From NCBI GenBank assembly GCA_016876015.1, contig VGOD01000001.1, forward strand, positions 1-64,000: a DNA stretch of 64,000 nucleotides, read 5' to 3'. Positions within the stretch are counted from its first letter, which is position 1; each line of letters opens with the position of its first letter. This DNA comes from Chloroflexota bacterium. GTDB lineage: Bacteria; Chloroflexota; Anaerolineae; CG2-30-64-16. Under the pieces are notes generated by a model that made no database searches, had not been told where the DNA came from, and saw only the letters and a program-made list of their open reading frames with translations. The position numbers and the translations under genes are program-made. Below are positions 31,977 through 40,020 of this stretch, piece after piece.

Positions 31977-32876
31977 TCACTTTCTCCAGATGAGATAGGG
32001 TTGGATGCGTTCCCACACGCGATCAATCTCGCGCAGGTCCGACGCGTCGAGCGGCTGCGCTTGCATCCTCATGCGGTGGTTCTTGAAGACCCCGCGGCGC
32101 ACCATGATCTCCTTGGCAAAGGCCATCCCCATCAGTCCCTCTAGCACCAGCCCCGGCAGCACGCGCTCGAAGAGGTCGCGGCCAGCGTTCTCCTGGCCGG
32201 CGTCCAGCAGATCCCAGATGCGCTGCACGATGTCGCAGAACTGGCAGGCATGGATCACGCCGGCCGCGCCCCGCTCGCGCTCGGTGATCAGGTAGCGACC
32301 GCCCGCGCCGCCCATCACACCTGCGATCGCCGGGCTCTTGCGGCCCACCAGCGCGGCGATGCGATGGGTGCTGGGCGCCACCTCCTCCTTGATCCAGCTC
32401 ACGTGCTCGATCTCGGTGCAGAGCGTGACGATCTGATCCACCGACAGGGGAACCAGCCCCGCGTTCTGAATCCAGACCGGGATGGTGACGTTGTCCGAGA
32501 TGGCCTTGAAATACGTGAAGGTGGTCCGGAAGTCCGGCGCGAGTCCGTAGGGCGGCATGGCGATCACTGCGTCTGCGCCGACCTCCTGTGCATAGACCGC
32601 GTGGCTGACCGCCAGGGGGGTGTTGATGGCCGCGCAGTTGGCCACGATCGGCGTGCGGCCGGCCGCCGCTTCGACCGGGATGCGGATCAGCAAGCGGCGC
32701 TCCTCCTCGGAGAGCGCCTGGAATTCGCTGACCATGACCGGCGCGACGATGCCGCCCACGCCGGATGCGATGCAGAACTCGATCTCGGCGGCGAGCGCAT
32801 CCTGGTCTATGCGATCGTCGTCGTCGAAAGGGGTCATCGGGATGGCAAAACTGCCGCGCCAAACTGGGGTTGTCAT
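31977..32876 (-). CDS. dihydrodipicolinate synthase/KDG aldolase family protein
   Basis: 299 residues. GSFAIPMTPFDDDDRIDQDALAAEIEFCIASGVGGIV is the standard start. The pocket motif TPIVANCAAINTPLAV, the Tyr in VIAMPPYGLAPDF and the Schiff-base lysine in HVSWIKEEVAPSTHRI mark a class I aldolase/dehydratase of the DapA superfamily. Next to an enolase-family dehydratase it is more likely a 2-keto-3-deoxy-sugar-acid aldolase or dehydratase than a lysine-biosynthesis enzyme. It is the first gene of the operon; the region to the divergent SulP gene is 113 bases. Confidence 0.85.
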   Translation of the reverse strand: MTTPVWRGSFAIPMTPFDDDDRIDQDALAAEIEFCIASGVGGIVAPVMVSEFQALSEEERRLLIRIPVEAAAGRTPIVANCAAINTPLAVSHAVYAQEVGADAVIAMPPYGLAPDFRTTFTYFKAISDNVTIPVWIQNAGLVPLSVDQIVTLCTEIEHVSWIKEEVAPSTHRIAALVGRKSPAIAGVMGGAGGRYLITERERGAAGVIHACQFCDIVQRIWDLLDAGQENAGRDLFERVLPGLVLEGLMGMAFAKEIMVRRGVFKNHRMRMQAQPLDASDLREIDRVWERIQPYLIWRK

Positions 32877-32950
32877 GCGCCTCTCTCCGTGTGGGATGCG
32901 CCGCGTGCGGGCACTGTAACGACTATCATCATAGCGCAGTGATGGGGCTG

Positions 32951-32980
32951 CTGTCAATAATCCCGATTCTGCGGTATAAT
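32951..32980 (+). promoter_or_regulatory. leaderless-type promoter of the SulP gene
   Basis: CTGTCA (32951-32956), an 18-base spacer and TATAAT (32975-32980). The in-frame GTG at 32987 and ATG at 32990 lie six and nine bases after the -10 box, so the message has almost no leader. Confidence 0.65.
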
Positions 32981-32989
32981 CGCTCTGTG

Positions 32990-35272
32990 ATGTATTCTGA
33001 TTTCGTGCCGGGTCAACCTCTGGCCGAGGCGGATCCGCCGCCGCGTCCGCGTCTCTCCGGCCTGCGCACCCTGCCCATCTTCTTCATTCGACCTCTGCGG
33101 ATCTTCCGGGACTATCGCCTGGCGGATTTGCGCCCCGATCTCCTCGCCGGGCTGACCGTGGCGCTGGTGGTGCTGCCGCAGGCCATCGCCTACGCGCTGG
33201 TGGCTGGACTTCCGCCGCAGACCGGCCTCTACGCAGCCATCGCCGGCGCGATCGCCGGCGCGCTGTGGGGTTCGTCCAACCAACTACACACTGGCCCGAC
33301 CAACGCCGCCTCGCTGCTGGTGCTATCGGTTCTGCTGGCCGTGGCCGTGCCCGGCGAGCCTGAGTACCTGGCGGCTGCGGGGCTGTTGGCTATCCTGGTC
33401 GGCGTCTTTCGCCTGGTGATGGGCCTGGCCAGGCTGGGGATGCTGGTCAACTTCGTCTCCGACTCCGTCATCGTCGGTTTCACCGCTGGCGCGGGCGTGC
33501 TGATCGGCGCCAATCAGGCTCGCAACCTGCTGCGTCTGCCCATCCCCTCCAGGCCAGAGCTGATGGACACCGTGGCTGACGCGCTGGCGCACCTGGGGCA
33601 GACGCATTGGCCCAGCCTGGCCTGCGGTCTGGGCACGATGGCGATCATCTGGGCCGTGCAACAGCGCAATCGGACGCGGCGAGCGGGCAGGCTGCCGCTT
33701 CCCGGTCCGCTGATCGCCCTTGTCGCGGCGTCCGCGGTCGTGGCTGCGCTCGGACCGGCGACCGCGGTCAAGGTTATCGGCCAGATTCCCCACGGACTGC
33801 CCCCCCTGGCGCATCTGCCCATGACCGATTGGCAGTTGGTCGGCAAGCTGTCCACGGGCGCGCTGGCGATCGCCGCCATCGGCCTTGTGGAGGCGATGGC
33901 CATCGCTCGAAGCATAGCCGGCCAGACGCAGCAGCGGCTCGACAGCAACCAGGAATTCGTGGGGCAAGGGTTGGCCAACATCGCCAGCGCCCTCGTCTCT
34001 GGCTACACCTGTTCCGGGTCGTTCACCCGTTCGGCGGTGAACCTGAAGGCGGGCGCGCGCACCGCGTTGAGCAGCGTCTTTTCCGGCCTTTTCACGCTGT
34101 TGGCCATGTTGGTCTTTGCGCCGCTCGCAGCGGCCATCCCGTTGAGCGCCCTGGCCGGCGTGCTGGTGATCACCGCCATCGGTCTGATAGACAGACGGGA
34201 GATGGCTCGCATCTGGCGCAGCCGTGGCGCCGACCGCACGATCATGGTGGTCACGCTGCTGGCCACCCTCTTCCTGCCCCTCCAGTTCACGGTGCTCACC
34301 GGCATCTTGATGTCGCTGGCGTTTCACATCCTGGAGACCAGCACCCCGCGGGTGCGCACCGTGCTGCCTGATGACCGTTTCGAGCACTTCATCTATCAGC
34401 CCGGAAAGCCGGCCTGCCCGCAACTGGGGATCATCGAAATCCTGGGCGATCTCTACTTCGGCGCAGTTCATCACGTGGAAGAGTGCATCGAGCGCAACCT
34501 GGCCGAGAACCCGTCCCAGCGCTTCTTGCTCCTGCGGATGCAGAGCGTCGAGCACTGCGACATCAGCGGCATCCACGCGCTGGAACACGTGGTGCGCGCA
34601 TATCGCGAGCGCGGAGGCGATGTGTTCCTGTCACGGGTCCGCGGGTTGGCGTTCCCCGTGATGGAGGCCAGCGGGTTCTACGAGCGCCTGGGCGCCGATC
34701 ACTTCTTGCCGCAGGACGCCGCGGTGAGCCACCTGTTCCACAAAGTGCTGGACCCGGCGGTCTGCATCTACGAGTGCCCTCTGGCCGCGTTCCGTGAATG
34801 TCAAAACCTGCCCAAGCGCCTGCCCGAGGCCGGGCCGGCCGAACGCGTGGCGCTGCCGGCCCTCTGGCATCACGCCGGCCAGCCGGATGGTGGACCGCTG
34901 GCAGACGTGCGCAGCATCCCCCCGCGCGATCTGCGACAGGCGCTGCGGTCGGCCGATCCGCCGCTGGTGCTCGATGTGCGCGAGCCCCGCGAGTTCAGGC
35001 GCGGGCACATCGCGGAGGCCCGGCTGACGCCGCTGCCGACCTTGTTGCGCTGGCTCGAAAACCAGACGTCAGGGGTCGCCGACCGAGACGACCAACTGGC
35101 CGCGCTCTCACGGGATGCGCGCCTGGTCTTCGTGTGTCGCGGCGGCCGGCGCAGCAGCCGGGTGGCCGCCCTGTTCCAGGCGCGGGGCTATCAGAATGTG
35201 ATGACTTTGCAGGGCGGAATGCTGGCCTGGGAGGCCGAGGCGCTGTTGGAGGCAGTGGACGAGATCGCGTGA
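32990..35272 (+). CDS. SulP anion transporter with STAS and rhodanese domains
   Basis: 760 residues. Residues about 30-430 are the SulP membrane part (DLLAGLTVALVVLPQAIAYALVAGLPPQTGLY, YTCSGSFTRSAVNLKAGART). A STAS domain follows (LGIIEILGDLYFGAVHHVEE, FLLLRMQSVEHCDISGIHALEHVV). At about 640-750 there is a rhodanese domain (DLRQALRSADPPLVLDVREPREFRRGHIAEA) with Cys in FVCRGGRRSSR as the active-site loop. SulP proteins carry sulfate, bicarbonate or carboxylates. The attached rhodanese suggests sulfur handling. Between STAS and rhodanese is a linker with CIYECPLAAFRECQNLP that could be a small Cys motif. Confidence 0.9.
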   Translation: MYSDFVPGQPLAEADPPPRPRLSGLRTLPIFFIRPLRIFRDYRLADLRPDLLAGLTVALVVLPQAIAYALVAGLPPQTGLYAAIAGAIAGALWGSSNQLHTGPTNAASLLVLSVLLAVAVPGEPEYLAAAGLLAILVGVFRLVMGLARLGMLVNFVSDSVIVGFTAGAGVLIGANQARNLLRLPIPSRPELMDTVADALAHLGQTHWPSLACGLGTMAIIWAVQQRNRTRRAGRLPLPGPLIALVAASAVVAALGPATAVKVIGQIPHGLPPLAHLPMTDWQLVGKLSTGALAIAAIGLVEAMAIARSIAGQTQQRLDSNQEFVGQGLANIASALVSGYTCSGSFTRSAVNLKAGARTALSSVFSGLFTLLAMLVFAPLAAAIPLSALAGVLVITAIGLIDRREMARIWRSRGADRTIMVVTLLATLFLPLQFTVLTGILMSLAFHILETSTPRVRTVLPDDRFEHFIYQPGKPACPQLGIIEILGDLYFGAVHHVEECIERNLAENPSQRFLLLRMQSVEHCDISGIHALEHVVRAYRERGGDVFLSRVRGLAFPVMEASGFYERLGADHFLPQDAAVSHLFHKVLDPAVCIYECPLAAFRECQNLPKRLPEAGPAERVALPALWHHAGQPDGGPLADVRSIPPRDLRQALRSADPPLVLDVREPREFRRGHIAEARLTPLPTLLRWLENQTSGVADRDDQLAALSRDARLVFVCRGGRRSSRVAALFQARGYQNVMTLQGGMLAWEAEALLEAVDEIA

Positions 35273-35301
35273 CGGGTTCTCGTACCGCTGGAGGTGGATC
35301 T

Positions 35302-36270
35302 ATGGCGTTACTGTTATCTCGGAATTTCGCCCTTGACCTGGTCCGCGCGACCGAGGCGGCCGCGCTGAGCGCGGGCCGGTGGATGGGGATGAATCAGCCC
35401 GCGGCCGCGGACCGGGCCGCCAATGCCGCCATGCTCAACTTGTTGTCTCACATCGAGATGGACGGCCGGATCGTCGTCGGCGAACGCAGCCCGGCCGGGC
35501 CAGAAAACTGCTTTCGCCCCGGACAGGCCATTGGGACGGGGAATGGGCCGGCGGTTGACCTGGTCGTGGATGCGATTGACGGCTGCCGGCTGCTGGCCCA
35601 GGGCTACGGCGCGGCGATCAGCGTGGCGGCCATCGCGCCGCGCGGGACCATGTGGGCGCCCACGCCTGCGGTCTACATGGACAAGATCGTGGTGGGCGCA
35701 GACCTGGCCCTGGCGCTCGCGTCAGAATGCCTGGATGCGCCGGCCGCCTGGACCCTGGCCCTGGCCGCGCGGGTCAAAAAGAAGCCGGTGCGCGATCTGG
35801 TGGTCTACGTGTTGAACCGGCCCCGCCATGACGACCTGGTCGCTGAAATTCGCGCGGCGGGCTCGCACGTGTTGCTCAGCCCCGAGGGTGACATTCTCGG
35901 CGCGTTGCTGGCGATCACACCGGGCAGCGGCGTGGACCTGCTAATGGGTACGGGCGGCGTCCCCGAGGGGCTGATAGCCGCCTGCGCCATTCGCGCCGCG
36001 GGCGGCGCCATGCTGGGCCGGCTGGACCCGCAGAACCAGGCCGAGAAAGAGGCGATTGCGGCCGCCGGGTTCGAGGCCAGGCGGATTCTCACGGCAGACC
36101 AACTGGTCGCCAGCCGCGAGATCTTCTTCGCCGCCACCGGCATCAGCGATGGCCCGCTGCTCCAGGGCGTGCGCTATGCCGGCAACCATGCCACCTCCAA
36201 CTCGATGACCCTGCGCGGGGAAACGCGCACGCGGCGCACGATCATCTCCGAGCACCTGTTGGAGGATTGA
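35302..36270 (+). CDS. glpX: fructose-1,6-bisphosphatase class II
   Basis: 322 residues, close to the usual length. ALDLVRATEAAALSAGRWMG, IVVGERSPAGPE, VDLVVDAIDGCRLLAQG (metal-binding DxIDG), VYMDKIVVG, LLMGTGGVPEGLIAACAIRAAGGAM and ATGISDGPLLQGVRY are all GlpX family motifs. The conserved GE is here GERSP where typical members have GEGE. It hydrolyses fructose-1,6-bisphosphate in gluconeogenesis. GGAGGTGG lies upstream of the ATG. It follows the SulP gene by 29 bases on the same strand; co-transcription is possible but the functional link is unclear. Confidence 0.92.
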   Translation: MALLLSRNFALDLVRATEAAALSAGRWMGMNQPAAADRAANAAMLNLLSHIEMDGRIVVGERSPAGPENCFRPGQAIGTGNGPAVDLVVDAIDGCRLLAQGYGAAISVAAIAPRGTMWAPTPAVYMDKIVVGADLALALASECLDAPAAWTLALAARVKKKPVRDLVVYVLNRPRHDDLVAEIRAAGSHVLLSPEGDILGALLAITPGSGVDLLMGTGGVPEGLIAACAIRAAGGAMLGRLDPQNQAEKEAIAAAGFEARRILTADQLVASREIFFAATGISDGPLLQGVRYAGNHATSNSMTLRGETRTRRTIISEHLLED

Positions 36271-36278
36271 TTCTCTCG

Positions 36279-36977
36279 CTACGTCCACTCGCAGCGCATG
36301 ACCAGGCGACCGGCGCGGCGGTGAATCGGCAGGCTGAAGGCGAACCGATCCACCGCTGTGCTGTGCACCAGGTCTTCGGCCGGGAAATCGGGCTGCGTCA
36401 GGACCAGGAACTTGCGGGCGACGTAGGAGTCGTGCACCCGCCGCGCGATCGCGGCCGTGTCGGGCGTCTCTCCGCGCAACAACGCCTCGACGTAGTCGGC
36501 GCACGCGATGTCTTCGTCACCGTCGTTTTCGGGGCTGCCGGCCGCGACGCCGGTGATGACGAAAGAGACGGCGGCCGGCGCCAGCCGCTGGATGTGGCGC
36601 GCGGTCGCGGCCGCGCAGCACAGGCTACACCCGAGCAGGGCCCCGGCGCGGGCGCTCCCGCCGACCACCCCCTGTGTGCCCGCGCTCGTCCGCTGGATAA
36701 GACGCCGGCCCGTCAGGTCGCGGCCGATCAGCGCGGTGGGCGAGTTGCCCAGATCGAACCCCTCCGGTTTCAGCCCACCCACCTCGCCCATGATGAGCGC
36801 GTCCGGGTCGGCTTCGCGCAGCACCAACGCCTCCTCCACACTGCTCACCAACACGATCTCGCGTGCGCCCGCGGCGAACGCGTGCGCGGCCGTGGTGAAT
36901 GCGCGCAGCACGTCAATCACGATGACCGCGCCTGTTGCCTGGGCGCAGTCCCGCAGCGTCAAACGTCTGAATTCCAT
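36279..36977 (-). CDS. 2-phosphosulfolactate phosphatase (ComB) family protein
   Basis: 232 residues. AVIVIDVLRAFTTAAHAFAAGAREIVLV, LIMGEVGGLKPEGFDLGNSPT, LIQRTSAGTQGVVG and YVEALLRGETPDT are the conserved stretches of ComB. In methanogens the enzyme makes sulfolactate in coenzyme M synthesis, but ComB-like proteins occur in many bacteria without that pathway and their role there is open. The gene converges with glpX, and only eight bases separate their stops. No coenzyme M or sulfolactate gene was seen nearby. Confidence 0.85.
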   Translation of the reverse strand: MEFRRLTLRDCAQATGAVIVIDVLRAFTTAAHAFAAGAREIVLVSSVEEALVLREADPDALIMGEVGGLKPEGFDLGNSPTALIGRDLTGRRLIQRTSAGTQGVVGGSARAGALLGCSLCCAAATARHIQRLAPAAVSFVITGVAAGSPENDGDEDIACADYVEALLRGETPDTAAIARRVHDSYVARKFLVLTQPDFPAEDLVHSTAVDRFAFSLPIHRRAGRLVMRCEWT

Positions 36978-37083
36978 AAGATCTCCACTACACGGTCGCA
37001 GCCTCGTCAAGCTGCATCTGGTTTGCTGCCATTGTCCCCGTGATGTGGTACAATCCTGCCACTCTATTCATCAAGGGACGCGT

Positions 37084-37995
37084 TTGGAAACATCATACCT
37101 GGGCGCGGCGGCCGCACTGACTACGGCCGGTCTCTGGTCAATCTCCTCCATCCAGTTCTCCATCGCAGGCCGGCGGGTAGGCGCAGTGATCGTCAACCGC
37201 ACGCGCCTGGCGCTGGCGGTGCTGTTCGTCGGCGCGATGCACTGGCTGATGTTGGGCCGGCCTTTTCCGGCCGGCGTCGAGCTGTATCGTTATTTGTGGC
37301 TGGGCCTCTCAGCCCTGATCGGCCTGGTGTTGGGAGATGGGATGCTGTTCCAGTCTTACGTGCTGGTGGGGCCGCGCATCGGCGTGTTGCTGTTGTCCAT
37401 GTCGCCGGTGTTCAGCACGATTCTGGCCTGGCTCTTTCTGGGGGAACGGTTGGCGCCTGGCGAGTTGGGGGCGATGGCGCTGGCGTTGGGCGGCATGACG
37501 TGGGTGGTGCTCGAACGCGGCCGGGGCGCGGCGACGCGCGATATTTCCGGTCGAGACTTTGCGCTGGGCATCCTCTTCGGTCTGGCCGCAGCATTTTGCC
37601 AGGCCGCCAACCTGGTCGCCGCGCGGCAAGGGCTGGCAGGCGATTTCCCGGCCCTTTCCGCCACGATGATCCGCATGACCGTGGCGATGGCGGCCATGTG
37701 GCTGTGGGCCGCGATCGTCGGCCAATTCGGCCACACGATCCGCAGGGTGCGCGCGGATGGCGTGGCCGGCCGCGCCATCGCCGGCGGCGCATTCATCGGA
37801 CCGTTCCTGGGTGTCTGGATGTCTATGCTCGCCATCCAGATGGCCCGCATCGGCATTGCTTCGACGCTGATGGCGATGACGCCGGTGCTCTCATTGCCCC
37901 TGGTGTGCATCATCTTCCGAGAGCAGGTGAGCGGCCGGGCCGTGTTGGGCACACTGATCGCGATCGTGGGCGTCGTTCTGATGATCTTGCTGTGA
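37084..37995 (+). CDS. DMT-superfamily (EamA) transporter
   Basis: 303 residues with ten predicted helices in two EamA repeats (first about 5-140, second about 155-300). LGAAAALTTAGLWSISSIQF, LLSMSPVFSTILAWLFLGERL and MAMTPVLSLPLVCIIFREQVSGRAVLGTLIAIVGV are typical. It is probably an exporter of metabolites such as amino acids. Translation most likely starts at TTG 37084 (AGGGA upstream), because the frame further upstream is antisense to ComB. A TACAAT box at 37049-37054 is a plausible -10. Confidence 0.85.
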   Translation: METSYLGAAAALTTAGLWSISSIQFSIAGRRVGAVIVNRTRLALAVLFVGAMHWLMLGRPFPAGVELYRYLWLGLSALIGLVLGDGMLFQSYVLVGPRIGVLLLSMSPVFSTILAWLFLGERLAPGELGAMALALGGMTWVVLERGRGAATRDISGRDFALGILFGLAAAFCQAANLVAARQGLAGDFPALSATMIRMTVAMAAMWLWAAIVGQFGHTIRRVRADGVAGRAIAGGAFIGPFLGVWMSMLAIQMARIGIASTLMAMTPVLSLPLVCIIFREQVSGRAVLGTLIAIVGVVLMILL

Positions 37996-38031
37996 GTCAG
38001 AGTTGCCATCTATCCGCAGCGATGGCGAGCT

Positions 38032-39009
38032 CTACCATGACAGCAGGACTGCGACGATGCGCGCGCAGAGTTCCTCTGCGGTCCGCCCTCCCTCGTAGGG
38101 AACGCCGTTGATGAACAGTGTGGGCGGCAGCTTGATGCCGGCTGCCACTGCCCGTCTGAAATCCTCGTTCACCGCTTCCTGATGCCGGCGATCATCCAGC
38201 TCCGCGGTGAATCGCTCGACGTCCAGCCCGATCTCCGCGGCATAGGCGATCAACTGGTCTCGCTCGTGCGCGTCTTGTGCGGCGAACAGGCGGTCGTGCA
38301 TCGCCCAGAATCGGCCCTGGGCGCCGGCCGCCTCGGCCGCTTCGGCCGCGAGCTGCGCCAACGGATGCGTGGCGCGCAGCGGCAAGTGCCGGTGAACCAC
38401 CAATACCCGATCCCCAAAGTCGCGCTCGACCGCTTTGAGCGCCGCGTGCAGCGCTGCGCAGTGCCGGCACTGATAGTCGCTGTACTCGATCAGCGTCACC
38501 GCGGCGTCGTGCGGGCCGAGCCGCCAATCAGCGTCGGTGATCGCGGCGGGCCGCGGCGCGTCGTTGAGCTTGCGCGCCGTCCGCGCCACGGCCGCGGGGT
38601 TGGGGAGGTTGGGATAGCGGTCGGCCTCGTAGGTCGCGCGCACGATGCCCGCTTCGTCCAGCAGGTAGACCGTGGGCATGACCCGGCCGTCCGCGGCCAC
38701 CACATCGAGCGCCGCGAGCAAGCCGCCGGCCGGGTCGCCCAGCAGCGGGAAACGCAGGCCGTGTGACGCCGTCAGGTCGTCGAGCTCCGCGGCTCGCGCA
38801 TTAGTGACGCCGATGACTTCGCCCCCGATGTCGGAGAAGGCAGTCAGGCTCTCTTGAAACCTGGTCAGGCCGGCGCGCAGCTCGGCGGGGGCGCCGGATG
38901 GGAAGCAGATCAGCACGAGCCGCCTGGCGCCGCCGGCGGATGCGAGGCGGCGGCCCAGGTCCGATGTGGCGGGAAGGCCGGCGAGCGGCCGGCCGCCTGG
39001 TTGCAGCAT
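38032..39009 (-). CDS. peroxiredoxin-like (AhpC/TSA) domain without peroxidatic Cys fused to a DsbA-like thioredoxin domain
   Basis: 325 residues. Residues 1-150 look like an AhpC/TSA domain (LVLICFPSGAPAELRAGLTRFQESL, GGEVIGVTNARAAELDDL, FPLLGDPAGGLLAALDV, MPTVYLLDEAGIVRATY) but the usual P-x3-[TS]-x2-C is replaced by SGAPAELRAG, so it has no peroxidatic Cys. Residues about 170-325 are a DsbA/FrnE-like domain with EYSDYQCRHCAALHAAL (CRHC active site), RHLPLRATHPLAQLAAEAAEAAG and GIKLPPTLFINGVPYEG. No signal peptide is seen, which suggests a cytoplasmic redox protein. GGAGG precedes the ATG. Confidence 0.8.
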   Translation of the reverse strand: MLQPGGRPLAGLPATSDLGRRLASAGGARRLVLICFPSGAPAELRAGLTRFQESLTAFSDIGGEVIGVTNARAAELDDLTASHGLRFPLLGDPAGGLLAALDVVAADGRVMPTVYLLDEAGIVRATYEADRYPNLPNPAAVARTARKLNDAPRPAAITDADWRLGPHDAAVTLIEYSDYQCRHCAALHAALKAVERDFGDRVLVVHRHLPLRATHPLAQLAAEAAEAAGAQGRFWAMHDRLFAAQDAHERDQLIAYAAEIGLDVERFTAELDDRRHQEAVNEDFRRAVAAGIKLPPTLFINGVPYEGGRTAEELCARIVAVLLSW

Positions 39010-39097
39010 GTTGGTCCTCCATGTCTTTGCTTCTCTTACGATGGGTCTGCGCCGCGTTATGGTTAACCGCATCGCGGCGGAGCCTATCACGTCCGGT

Positions 39098-39916
39098 TCA
39101 CGCGGCCAATGGGATCAATCGACGCAGATAGGCGATGCTCTCCACGGCCCAGGCCGCTTCTTTGGCGATAGTGGCGGCCAGATCGAGCTCGGGCGGGGTC
39201 CACTGTTCCAGGATGGCGTTAGGGTCACGGCCGAGCTGGCGCAGCCGGCCGAGCAGCCAGGGCAGGTCCAGCATCCCCTGGCCCGCGGGCAGCCCCTCGA
39301 CGACAAAGCCCATGTTATGGCTCGCCCGGCGCACCACGAACTCCTTGACGTGCAGATTCACGACCCACGGCCCCAGGGCGTCCAAGACGACATCCGGTCC
39401 CTCCAGCGCGCCAAAGGAATTGACGGTATCGAGACAGATGCCGATGTGAGAACTGTCCACGCGTTCGAGGATCGCGGCCAGGGTTGCGGCTCTGAAACGG
39501 TCGTGGTTCTCGATTGCCAGGACAACGCCGGCGGCTTCGAATTCGGGCAGCAAGGCGCGCAGTCGGGCGACAATCTCGTCTGGGTCAAGGTGATGCTGCG
39601 CGGTGTCTATCACCAGGCGCAGGATGGGCGAGGCGAACTGCTGCGCGATGGCCAGATAGCGCCGCAGATGCTCGGCCTCGATCCCGCGCGTGCCGACCTC
39701 GATCTTGATCCCCGCCTCGCGCGCCGCGCGTGCGAGGCGGCATCGCGCCTCGGTCGAGAGGCGATCGAGCGGCAGATTGTCGCAGTACTGGACAACGGAT
39801 ACGCCGAGCTCGACAGCGCGGTCGAGCAGGTCCTCGACTGTCAGCGGCCGGGGTGGAGGGTTGTTGGCCACCCCGACGGCCCAGGTGAACGTATGGCTTC
39901 CAATGCCGAGTTGCAT
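39098..39916 (-). CDS. xylose isomerase-like TIM barrel protein, possible 3-oxo-isoapionate decarboxylase (OiaC-like)
   Basis: 272 residues. IGSHTFTWAVGV, DLLDRAVELGVSVVQYCDNLPL, GIKIEVGTRGI, LRLVIDT, VVLAIENHDRF (metal Glu), IGICLDTVNSFGALEG (metal Asp), VVNLHVKEFVV and a late GQGMLDLPWLL follow the sugar phosphate isomerase/epimerase fold. The gene lies just downstream of an ApnO-like gene and a broken ApnL-like gene, a context that matches known D-apionate pathways in which a protein of this fold decarboxylates 3-oxo-isoapionate to L-erythrulose. This specific call is inference from neighbours; the fold is firm. Confidence 0.65.
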   Translation of the reverse strand: MQLGIGSHTFTWAVGVANNPPPRPLTVEDLLDRAVELGVSVVQYCDNLPLDRLSTEARCRLARAAREAGIKIEVGTRGIEAEHLRRYLAIAQQFASPILRLVIDTAQHHLDPDEIVARLRALLPEFEAAGVVLAIENHDRFRAATLAAILERVDSSHIGICLDTVNSFGALEGPDVVLDALGPWVVNLHVKEFVVRRASHNMGFVVEGLPAGQGMLDLPWLLGRLRQLGRDPNAILEQWTPPELDLAATIAKEAAWAVESIAYLRRLIPLAA

Positions 39917-40020
39917 CTCTGATGACCTCAAAATCCGCGACTGTGTTGGCGTCGGGCAAGGTCACGACCGCGCCGCTGCCCGAACGCACCTCTAGCAGGC
40001 TCTTGGCTTCACTTCGCGGC

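Noticed and set aside
39922-40020. Minus-strand peptide EAKSLLEVRSGSGAVVTLPD before the TIM barrel gene
   Set aside because: It looks a little like the C-terminus of a Gfo/Idh/MocA oxidoreductase, but it is too short and no other part of such a gene is nearby.
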